From NCBI GenBank assembly GCA_007570785.1, contig ML664199.1, positions 22,364,748-22,428,747 on the forward strand: 64,000 bases of DNA. Direction: 5' to 3'. Position numbers and translations under genes: made by a program. Positions 56,081 to 64,000 of the stretch are shown here, one piece after another; the stretch's first letter is position 1, and the number at the start of each line of letters is the position of its first letter. This DNA comes from Antilocapra americana. Lineage: Eukaryota; Chordata; Mammalia; Artiodactyla; Antilocapridae. Under the pieces are notes generated by a model. That model was not told where the DNA came from, did not search any database, and worked only from the letters and a program-made list of their open reading frames with translations.

Positions 56081-56306
56081 TAAATAAGAATAAAAAAATA
56101 AAATAAAACACCCTTTCCAGTTGCCAAAGTTTTCCAGTTCTCCCAGAAGGATTAAAAGCCTACATGCCCTGGCATGCAAGAAAGAGCTCTTTCTAAGGCA
56201 GAGGCTCCATTGAGGCAAAGTGGCAAAGAGCCACTGGCACCTTTGTGAAAACTTCCCTCAAAGAATGATTCACTTTACTTTGAACAAACCTCACAGAGTT
56301 GTTTTA

Positions 56307-56331
56307 ATAAAAAACAAAACAAAACAAAACT
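56307..56331 (+). repeat. (AAAAC)n tract
   Basis: Four to five AAAAC units directly before a MIR. Confidence 0.9.
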
Positions 56332-56334
56332 GTT

Positions 56335-56465
56335 GACTCTAAAGACAGAGCTGGAAGTCAGGACTTGGAATTCTGGATTTGCCACTTCCTAGCTGAGTGA
56401 ACCTGGGAGAGTCATTGCTCTCTCTGGACCTCAGCTTCCTCATCTGCAAAATAGGGACAACATGA
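56335..56465 (+). mobile_element. MIR SINE 5'/core part
   Basis: 'ctctaaagacagagctggaa', 'gccacttcctagctgagtga' and 'gcttcctcatctgcaaaata' in MIR sense order. The 3' third is missing. Confidence 0.85.
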
Positions 56466-56861
56466 AGCAAAGAGTCTATCCCCATTCACTGGGAAGAGGA
56501 ATCACTCAAATGAAAAATGCAACAGCTAAACAGGGTAAGAGCTCACTCTTGGGGGCAACAGAACAAACAAAAGGAGGAGACATAGCAGTGCCTCATTCTG
56601 CTGTTGATGGCAAAGTAAAATGGTACCAATAAAGAGTGTTTCAAATACGAGATTTGCTGAGAGAATAGATGAAGCTCCAGTCCAAGGCGATCTAGCATCA
56701 GATTTAGGAAGCAAACCACTGGAACAGCAAACAGGCATCAGCCAACAAGTCTCTCTCCCCCAGACCCCGTTCCAAAATGACACCTTTGCAGTTAAAAACC
56801 TGCACAACAATAAAAGATATGGGGAGGGATATTCCTTTGAGCCCGTATTTTAGAACTACCA
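56466..56861. other. Unclassified spacer
   Basis: Nothing recognised. Confidence 0.4.
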
Positions 56862-57055
56862 GTGCTTAGAGGACATCAGAATTTTCCAACTGCAAGGAAT
56901 CTTAAAGATCATTTAACCTGAGTCCCTTGTTTTGTGATGAGAAAATTTAAGCAAGAGGGTTAAACAAGTTACCCCACGCCATGGTAGAACTGAGATTATA
57001 GCCCAAGTCTCCTAATTCCTAATTTAATGATCTTTGCATTGTTCCAGGTTAAATC
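56862..57055 (-). mobile_element. MIR3-type SINE, antisense
   Basis: 'aaggaatcttaaagatcatt', 'gatgagaaaatttaagcaag', 'gcccaagtctcctaattcct' and 'taatgatctttgcattgttc' match antisense MIR3 order. Confidence 0.7.
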
Positions 57056-57110
57056 TCTAAATATAAGATTTGTAAGTGCCTAAGAATAGAATCCTTTTGC
57101 CTCCACAGAC

Positions 57111-57328
57111 CAGGCATCAGAAAACTATGGTCTGCAGGCCAAATCTACTTGTTGCCTGTTTTGGTAAATAAAGTTTCACTGGAACACAGCCCTGTCTGTT
57201 TGTTTGCATTGTCCTTGGCTGTGTACACTGTACGTATATGGTGATAGTGTTGAGCAGTTATGACAGAGACTGCATGGCCCACAAGGCTTATTATCTGGAT
57301 ATCTGCATAGAAAGTTCACTGCCCCCTG
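57111..57328 (+). mobile_element. hAT-type DNA transposon, MER3-like, copy 2
   Basis: 'caggcatcagaaaactatgg', 'ggtaaataaagtttcactgg', 'gacagagactgcatggccca' and 'gaaagttcactgccccctg' align base for base in order with the copies at 28975 and 60521. Terminal inverted repeats are partly preserved. Confidence 0.78.
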
Positions 57329-58329
57329 CCTTAGATCATTAGAAGGTGAGCATTATAAGCACTCCCAAATGAACCAACCTATGGAGGATGAGATTGGTTA
57401 TTCAATCAGGGGACCATCTAAATGCCTTGCTGAGTAAAGCTGAGTAACATAAGAATGGATGGCAGTGGAATTGGCTGGAAGCTCATATCACAGAGAAGAT
57501 CAGTTCTGCTTTCTCAAGGTCAGAACACTGGGGAGCTGAGAGGCCTCACACTCCACATGGGCCCTGGGGTTGGAGGACCTTTCCAGTCCATGTAAACATG
57601 TGATTCTGTGATGAGACCCTCAAGGTTGCCTTTTAGCTCTGCCACTCAAATGCTAACCAGCAGACCTTCCACCTTACTCCCTGGCAACACAATGCTTTTT
57701 TCTAGCCCTCTACAAAACGCCTCATAAACGAAGGTGTACACAAGTTCCTTGCTTCAGTTCTATCAGAATTACCCCAGTTTTCATTCTTGGAATAATCCTG
57801 TGTATTTAGCAGTAACAGTGCATAAATCTAATTGTTCTAAAAAGAAACAAAAATTACTTATATTTGTTCTTTACCTGGTCAGGCTGATTCTTGGATAAAC
57901 AGAAGTATATTTCATCAAACAACATGCTCCAATGTGTTTAAGGTGTACCTTACTCGCATTCAGCCTGCAGAAGCACAGTTCAAATTGCTCTACAGGAAAA
58001 GATGTATAAATGCTGTTACTTCTCTAGCAGAAAAATATGATTCTAAACACTCACAAATTATTTAACTAACATGATACCTTTCTGTGGACACTTAGGGGTT
58101 GGCTTAGAAGGTGGGTAAAGCTAAGCTGTCTGAAGATATTCTGGTCATAGTGCTTGTTACTGAGAAATAGTTTACTTGTTCAAATCGAAGATGCTCTTCT
58201 CCTCCACATAGAAAGAAGATGCCCCCTTGAGGGTCTTGAAAGTCAAATCATCACCACAATTAATATAATTAAAATAATATATAATTTCACATACATATAT
58301 ATTATTAACATAATTAATAAACACATTAT
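57329..58329. other. Unclassified stretch
   Basis: About 1 kb without a recognised feature. The right end is AT-rich, with 'attaata' repeats before the BovB. Confidence 0.45.
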
Positions 58330-59272
58330 CAGTTCAGTTCAGTCATTCAGTCGTGTCCAACTCTTTGTGACCCTATGAACCACAGCACGCCAGACCTCCC
58401 TGTATATCACCAACTCCCTGAGTCCACCCAAACCCATGTCCATTGAGTCAGTGATGTCATCCAACCATCTCATCCTCTGTCATCCCCTTCTCCTCTTGCC
58501 CTCAATCTTTCCCAGCATCAGGGTCTTTTCAAATGAGTCAGTTCTTCTCATCAGGTGGCCAAAGTACTGGAGTTTCAGCTTCAACATCAATCCTTCCAAT
58601 GAACACTCAGGACTGATCTCCTTTAGGATGGACTGGTTGGATCTCTTTGCAGTCCAAGGGACTCTCAAGAGTCTTCTCTAATACTACAGTTCAAAATTAT
58701 CAATTCTTCAGCACTCAGCTTTCATTATAGTCCAACTCTAACATCCATACATGACCACTGGGAAAACCATAGCCTTGACTAGACAAACCTTTGTTGGCAA
58801 AGTAATGTCTCTGCTTTTCAATATGCTATCTAGGTTGGTCATAACTTTCCTTCCAAGGAGTAAGCGTCTTTTAATTTCATGACTGCAGTCACCATCTGCA
58901 GTGATTTTGGAGCCCAGAAAAATAAAGTCAGCCACTGTTTTCACTGTTTTCCCATCTATTTGCCATGAAGTGATAGGATCGGATGCCATGATCTTAGTTT
59001 TCTGAATGTTGAGCTTTAAGCCAGCTTTTTTACTCTCCTCTTTCACTTTCATCAGGAGGCTCTTTTTAGTTCCTCTTCACTTTCTGCCATAAGGGTGGTG
59101 ACGTCCGCATATCTGAGGTTACTGATATTTCTCCCAGCAATCTTGATTCCAGCTTGTGCTTCTTCCAGCCCAGCGTTTCTCATGATGTACTCTGCATATA
59201 AGTTAAATAAGCAGGGTGACAATATACAGCCTTGACATACTCCTTTTCCTATTTGGAACCAGTCTGTTGTTC
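58330..59272 (-). mobile_element. BovB (RTE-clade) LINE 3' part, antisense
   Basis: The plus strand reads the reverse complement from the BovB 3' tail ('cagttcagtcattcagtcgt') through 'ggtggccaaagtactggagt' and 'ggcaaagtaatgtctctgct' up to 'ggaaccagtctgttgttc', where it is 5'-truncated. At about 940 bases it is the largest BovB copy here. It carries the C-terminal reverse-transcriptase region. Confidence 0.95.
58738..59052 (-). pseudogene. BovB reverse-transcriptase C-terminal fragment
   Basis: A 104-codon frame encodes the thumb and post-RT part of the RTE-type polymerase: GLKLNIQKTKIMASDPI, then FIFLGSKITADGDCSHEIKR, RDITLPTKVCLVKAM and FPVVMYGC. Another frame (58480-58668) continues with LQYFGHLMRR. 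The catalytic YADD region and endonuclease lie upstream and are absent, and the frame breaks after about 58738. The fragment cannot act. Confidence 0.9.
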
Positions 59273-60520
59273 ATGCTATACTGCATTTTAATTTTAAAAG
59301 TTAGAGGAAGTGGACAGATAGTCTGAAGACCACTTCCTGAAACCAAGTGAGACTCAACTTTCAAATAAAAACCAGCCTTCCTCCCTCCAATGCCTCAGAA
59401 GATAAGGTGAAATCACATCTGACAGCCTCAAGTGAGTCTCAGGTGCTGCAGCTCTCACACTACCAGCATTCTTCTGACAAGGAGGGATGCTGCAGCAAGT
59501 AGGAAACTAACACTCTAAAGTGGAGAGGGTAACAAATGTCCTGTACTATCAGCCAGAAGGGCTCCTCTGAGACCCATGTCTGCAGCAGTGGGCAGGGGAA
59601 CCAGCTCATCTCAGAAATACTGATAAATTGTGATGTGTACAGCAGCTCCTCTGCCAAGACAAGATCGAGGCCTGGAAGTTGCTGATGTTTTGGGAAAAGC
59701 TCCCCAAGGAGAAATCGTTTCTTAGAGGTGTTGAATACCTGGCTGGAAAAGAAAAGTGGTGGTCATGTGGGTAAACGTGGCTGGTAAACAACTCCTTGAG
59801 TCTCCGGAGTGTGTAAATGCCCATATTGCCTGAGCATGCACATAATCTGAACCCCACTTTTGGGCCAGTGAATGAAGTGAGCCTAAGACAGTGATGAAAA
59901 TGACCTTTTAATAAGTCCAGTTCCACTTACACAGGAGCTGGGCTCCATCCTTTTCCCAGGGATGCTCTGGGATGCTGAGCATTCCTCTACTAGTGCTGCC
60001 AGAACAAAAGGGCTTGGAACTCTTCATTGGGACTACTTGTTGGAGCCTTTTGCAAATTCCTTAGAAGTCCCCAATAGTAACACTTTTTACCTTTTTAAGG
60101 GTGGATCTGACTTTTGGAATGAGTCAAAAAAGTTGCTCAGAATCAAGCCAGCAAACCAGATGAGTGATCAAACTAGAGGATTTAAATTGAGGATGCAGGA
60201 TTTAAAGCAAGGTTCAGCAATGAAAACAATGAATATTCTCTCCTTGTGTGACTCAAATTCTGGTACTAAGACTACTGGTAAAAGTCAAGTTCTCCGTGGC
60301 ACCTTGAGAGATGTTGCCTGTGCACAAGAGTCTCACATTGAAAAACATGTTCACCAAGAAGTCACTTTGCCTGAGAAAATATTAGTTCCATGATTTTTAG
60401 TCCCACCAGGTATGTGAGAAGTCAGGAACACATAAGTAGAGTTTTACTTCACCTGGATAGCTATAAATTTCCACATATCCACAAGGCAAGGTGGGAGTCT
60501 CCAAAAGCCAGACCTTTTGT
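59273..60520. other. Unclassified stretch with one framed ORF
   Basis: No transposon recognised. It contains a 143-codon plus frame (59962-60393) described as a finding. A second frame of 106 codons lies on the opposite strand (59606-59926). Confidence 0.4.
59960..60408 (+). other. Possible exon-like segment, unproven
   Basis: An acceptor-like 'ccatccttttcccag' ends at 59959, an open frame runs 59962-60393, and a strong donor-like 'ccaccaggtatgtgagaag' follows at 60404-60416. The frame gives a 143-residue, Lys/Thr/Ser-rich product with no domain, signal peptide or membrane segment that I recognise. The stop lies about 15 bases before the donor. Chance is the likeliest explanation. Non-coding exon, pseudoexon or old gene remnant are alternatives. 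Confidence 0.15.
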
Positions 60521-60760
60521 CAGAGTTGGGCAAACTATAGCCCAGGGGCCAAATCTAGCCCACCAGCCCACTGCCTATTTTGTAAATAAAATTTTACTGG
60601 GGGTCTCTTCATGCCTATTTGCTTATGTATTGTCTACAGTAGCAGTTCACTAACTGTACTATACAGTATTTCTTTCACTCTACAATGGCAGCATTGAATA
60701 GCTACCACAGAGAAACCATGGCCAGCAAAGCCATGTGATATACTCTAACCAGCTGTCCAA
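60521..60760 (+). mobile_element. hAT-type DNA transposon, MER3-like, copy 3
   Basis: 'cagagttgggcaaactatag', 'gcctattttgtaaataaaat', 'acaatggcagcattgaatag' and 'gaaaccatggccagcaaagc' fit the same order as copies 1 and 2. It is about 30 bases longer because of an insert at about 60640-60672. Confidence 0.75.
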
Positions 60761-61253
60761 GCCAAGTGATCTCCTTCCCTGCACAACAACTCTGAGGAGC
60801 TTGTCATTTTGTCCTCTGTATGCCCATGTCTGCTCTCTTCTACTTAGACAGATCTGCCCTCTTCTCAACTAGCTCATGTCCCCTTTTTCACTTCCTCCAG
60901 ATGATCCACATCAGGGGAAGCCCATTGATGGCATTCCTCTTCCCTTTATTTCTCAAACCTTCACAAGACCAAGACTTTCCCCATCTTGGTTCATGGCTCC
61001 AGTGGCTTTCTCTGATTTTTCTTGTGAGCAAGACCCAAAAACTCATTCTTCTCTTTGTATGACCACCAACACTATCTGGCAAAGAGTAGCGATGCTATCA
61101 CAACTCTCTGCTGTTCTTTCTTCTCTGTGATCTTATGGTTACAATATTTATTTTGCTATTTTCAACAATAATTACCTTTGTCTAGTGTTATGAAGGAATC
61201 ATAAATGTTAAAAGAAATCCCAAGCTACCAACAGACAGTATCAACACTGTTAG
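60761..61253. other. Unclassified stretch
   Basis: Nothing recognised. Overlapping short frames only. Confidence 0.4.
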
Positions 61254-61770
61254 ACTGCCAGAAAGAATATAGAACTCCCAATTAAATTTGAGTTTCAGAT
61301 AAACAAAGAATCATTTTTATATAAGTATATCCCCTGAAATATTTGGGAAATATTTGTACTTTAAATATGTCATTCCTTGTTTATCTGAAATTCAAAATTA
61401 TCTGGGCATTACTTTATTGTTGTTATTTAGTCACTCAGTCATGTCTGACTCTTTGCGACCCCATGGACTGCAGCATGCCAGGTTTCCCTGACCTTCACCA
61501 TCCCCCGGAGCTTGCCCAAACTCATGTCTATTGAGTTGCTGATGTCATCCATCCATCTCATCCTCTGCCCTCCTCTTCTCCTCCTGCCTTCAATCTTTTC
61601 CAGCATCAAGATCTTTTCTAATGAGTCAACTCTTCGCATCAGGTGGCCAAAGTATGGGAGCTCCAGCTTCAGCATCAGTCCTTCCAATGAATATTCAGGA
61701 TTGATTTTCTTCAGGATTGACTGGTTTGGGCATTAGGTAAATCAACTAAACCAAGTAACCCTAAACAATC
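61254..61770. mobile_element. Palindromic DNA transposon (MER53-like), split by BovB
   Basis: The left arm contains 'gagtttcagataaacaaaga' and the right arm 'ccttgtttatctgaaattca'. These are near-perfect inverted complements around a centre near 61335-61345. The outer right arm resumes after the BovB insertion (61736 on) and is badly decayed. Same family as 26567-26730. Confidence 0.7.
61412..61726 (-). mobile_element. BovB LINE 3' end, antisense, in the MITE
   Basis: 'gttgttatttagtcactcag', 'gaccccatggactgcagcat', 'gcatcaggtggccaaagtat' and 'ttccaatgaatattcaggat' give the last ~315 bases of BovB in reverse. A perfect 9-bp target-site duplication 'tgggcatta' lies at 61403-61411 and 61727-61735. 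The minus frame 61439-61687 is residual BovB C-terminus (LPYFGHLMRR, RWMDDISNSIDMSLG). Confidence 0.97.
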
Positions 61771-61974
61771 TATTGACTGCTTATGAGTACAAAGGAGTTC
61801 ACTAACTGTACTATACAATACTTATTTCTTTATCCTGCTGTCAGAACCTCTGAAGGATCAGCTTTTAAGGCCAGTTGTTAGTAAATAAAACTTTGTGATT
61901 TCTTTTTCTCCCTGCATGTAAGCAGAAATTCTCTAAAAATTCTGGCAGCATATATTCTATTGGTATAGTCATAG
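61771..61974. other. Short unclassified spacer
   Basis: Holds the second copy of a 22-bp word also present inside the MER3-like copy 3 (61796-61817). Nothing else recognised. Confidence 0.45.
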
Positions 61975-62435
61975 TCTATAGGTGTGAATGGTATTAGCAT
62001 CAAACTGCCATTACTCAATAGCCATGTGGCTTTGAGCAAGCTACTTAACCTATCCCTCTAAGCCTCAGTCTACTCATCTGTAAAAGAGGGATAATTAGAG
62101 TTGTTATGAAGATTAAAGTCAATAATCCATGTAAAAACACAGTACTTGGCATATAGAAATCACCTAACATATTCCTGGGCTTCCCTGGTGGCTCAGTGGT
62201 AAAGAACCTGCCCTCTAATGCAGGAGACATGGGTTAGATCCCTTAGGTGGGAAGATCCCCTGGAGAAGGAAATGGCAATCCACATCAGCATTCTTGCCTG
62301 AGAAATCTCATGGATAGAGGAGCTTGGCAGGGTACAGTCCATGGGGTAACAAAAGAGTTGGACAAGACTTAGCAACCAAACAACAACAGCAACAGCAAAT
62401 ATATTTCTGTCACTCAAAATCATTATTACTCACCA
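61975..62435 (+). mobile_element. MIR SINE, split at its 3' end by a Bov-tA
   Basis: 'agccatgtggctttgagcaa', 'gctacttaacctatccctct', 'agtctactcatctgtaaaag' and 'agtacttggcatatagaaat' give nearly full-length MIR. The 3' tail sequence continues after the SINE at about 62410. Confidence 0.88.
62178..62400 (+). mobile_element. Bov-tA SINE
   Basis: From 'ggcttccctggtggctcagt' through 'gaagatcccctggagaagga' to 'gacttagcaaccaaacaaca' and a CAACAG-type tail. A target-site duplication 'atatt[c/t]ctg' lies at 62169-62177 and 62401-62409. Confidence 0.95.
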
Positions 62436-63523
62436 GGATTTAATTGCATGGGGTGGGCAGATGCATTTGGCCTGGACCTCAAATTCACACACCTAATGTA
62501 GAATTTGAGCATACTTCTCAGGTGAAATTGTACCTGGCCTTGGCATGATTCCCTGACAGGCTGGAAAGAAGGTGATCACTACATATACATAGCTTTAAAC
62601 TAGTGCCATACAGTTGTACTTTATGAGTAAACAATATTTTGTAAGTTCTGTGATTGCTGTGTAAATAGCACATTTCCACTGAATCATAGTCCTGTAATCC
62701 TATTTTTGACCTTTCTTAGTTTAAAAAATACTGAGTCCCTAAGAAACTACAAATAAGCAAGGCCTGTACTAACCTCCGATGATAAATCTATGAGTCCACA
62801 GCTGAGGGTGACGAGATTTAGCCCACTCCAGCCCAGAGCATCTAGCTGGTAGGCACACAGGAATGTCTCGTGGGTCAGTAGTGAGTACTGAAGAAGACTG
62901 GAGGGGCTAGAATGCTGGGTCAGTGCTCTGTCCATAAACAACTCACCCATCTTTTCCAGAGTGTCTTTCAAATATCATTTTATATAATACCTGTGCCATG
63001 ATGCGAAAAATGTTGGAAGCACTGTTCTAGCCTCTAGGAAAGCTCACAGCTTTGCCACCAGGACCACCAAAACCCATCCTTGAAAAGGAAGAGGAGCTCT
63101 GAAATAGATCAATAGCAAACTGAGTCCTTAGAGACATAATTTTGGTCCCCATATTAAGGGTAGAGCCCTTAATGGATGGAAGGAGTAGAGGGAAAGAAAA
63201 TAAAACAAGACAGGGGCAAACTACTCTTGGGGTGTTTCTCTTCTGCTTCAGAAGAACCTGGAACCTGAAACCTGAGCCATGTTTCAGGTTCCAACTAGCT
63301 CTGCGTCTGATCAGGATATCTTAGCATCCTGATCCCACATTGAAAGTTGGCGGAAATACAGCCCAGAATGAGGGCCATGTCTGCTCTGTCCTCTGAGGAG
63401 GAGACTTGCTTTTCTGACGTATCCATTCCTTCCCATATCCAGACTGCCCATGTCAGGAGATATGTGGGCAACACAGGTGGTGCGGATTCACCATCTTTGA
63501 GATTAATCTGAACTACAACGAGA
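62436..63523. other. Unclassified stretch with a hairpin cluster
   Basis: About 1.1 kb with no transposon or gene recognised. Three adjacent inverted repeats at 63240-63334 are listed separately. Confidence 0.5.
63240..63334. repeat. Three consecutive inverted repeats
   Basis: Hairpin 1 is 'cttctg'/'cagaag' (63240-63254, 3-nt loop). Hairpin 2 is 'tggaacctgaaac'/'gtttcaggttcca' (63259-63271 and 63281-63293, 13-bp perfect stem, 9-nt loop). Hairpin 3 is 'gatcaggat'/'atcctgatc' (63309-63317 and 63326-63334, 8-nt loop). No T-rich stretch follows, and terminators of this kind are not expected in this genome. Confidence 0.9.
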
Positions 63524-63868
63524 GATCAAGGAGATCCAACCAGTCCATCCTAAAGGAAATCAACCCTGAACATTCCTTGGAAGGACTGAGGCTAAAGCTG
63601 AAGCTCCAGTACTTTGGCCACCGGATGCGAACAGCCATGGTAGCCATGGCTGATTTTCTAAACAGGTCTGATTAGAAAAGACCCTGATGCTGGGAAAGAT
63701 TGAGGGCAAGAGGAAAAGTGGGTGACAGAGGACAAAATGGTTGGGTGGCATCACCAACTCAATGGACATGAGTTTGAGCAAACTCCAGGAGGTAGTCTAG
63801 GACAGGGAAGCCTGGTGTGCTGCAGTCCACGCAGTTGCAAAGAGTCAGAGGGACTGAACAACAACAAT
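63524..63868 (+). mobile_element. BovB LINE 3' end, sense, with an internal replacement
   Basis: 'aaggagatccaaccagtcca', 'ctccagtactttggccaccg', 'gaaaagaccctgatgctggg', 'ggcatcaccaactcaatgga' and the tail 'gggactgaacaacaacaa' give the last ~345 bases of BovB. Around 63634-63677, where the element normally has a short 'agttgactcattgg'-type stretch, unrelated sequence of about 44 bases is present. Confidence 0.93.
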
Positions 63869-64000
63869 CCGAACAGCAGGCAATGATGTGGCATGTCAAT
63901 ATAATGCCACCAGGTGCATTCAGAAAAGCATGGGATAAGGCTTGAACAACTTTTGGGATGAAACCCAATATAAAATCTGAGTATGGAACTTCGGGCAGTC
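63869..64000. other. Unclassified right edge
   Basis: Nothing recognised in the last 132 bases. Confidence 0.45.

Larger units (their letters stand above)
54774..56334. other. Repeat-poor stretch with candidate regulatory block
   Basis: No gene or transposon recognised apart from an AAAAC array at its end. Block 55440-56080 is listed separately. The 115-codon minus frame 55061-55408 is unsupported. Confidence 0.5.

Overview
This window is mammalian nuclear DNA from a ruminant, most likely a bovid. The evidence is the repeat content. It has many copies of the tRNA-Glu-derived Bov-tA/Bov-A SINE family, three 3' fragments of the BovB (RTE-clade) LINE, one older CHR-type cetartiodactyl SINE, and bovine-type young L1 3' ends on a background of older mammalian MIR, L2, CR1/L3, L1M, MLT1 and DNA-transposon fossils. 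Species cannot be resolved further from this stretch alone.

I find no convincing protein-coding gene, exon set, tRNA or other RNA gene. The longer open frames are retrotransposon coding remnants, frames crossing SINEs or simple repeats, or isolated frames without recognisable domains. The window reads as intergenic or deep intronic gene-desert sequence.

Layout. 1-4.4 kb: L1-like fossil split by a SINE, MIRs, more SINEs and a compact G-quadruplex motif. 4.4-11.8 kb: mostly unique sequence with a CR1/L3 fossil at 8.1-8.7 kb and several candidate conserved non-coding blocks. 11.8-18.9 kb: L2, MIR, SINEs, an old unnamed repeat and an (AC)n tract. 19-24.3 kb: long repeat-poor stretch with a local CpG cluster near 22.65 kb. 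24.3-30.8 kb: L2, MIR, a palindromic DNA transposon, an L1MA 3' end, a MER3-like hAT copy, and a SINE-split MIR. 30.8-40.5 kb: L2, a bovine L1 3' end with an open ORF2 C-terminus, a strong candidate regulatory block at 35.2-35.4 kb, and a four-layer nest (MIR > MLT1 LTR > SINE+L1 insertion > SINE). 40.5-50 kb: a CHR SINE, then about 2.5 kb of L2 with reverse-transcriptase remnants, invaded by at least three other elements. 50-58 kb: MIR/MIR3 copies, purine-rich tracts and a repeat-poor candidate regulatory block. 58-64 kb: three BovB fragments, two MER3-like copies, a BovB-interrupted palindromic MITE, a SINE in a MIR, and a row of three hairpins.

The elements do not form a pathway. Their relation is chronological: oldest (L2, MIR, CR1/L3, MER-type DNA transposons), then L1M and MLT1, then CHR, and finally ruminant BovB/Bov-tA/L1. 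Nested insertions and target-site duplications visible in the sequence support this order. I did not find a previously undescribed biological system. The best leads are a short poly-A-tailed duplicate (44.8 vs 47.5 kb), the composite SINE+L1 insertion, a shared 22-bp insert, and the candidate regulatory blocks. Repeat family names come from memory of consensus sequences and were not checked with a search.
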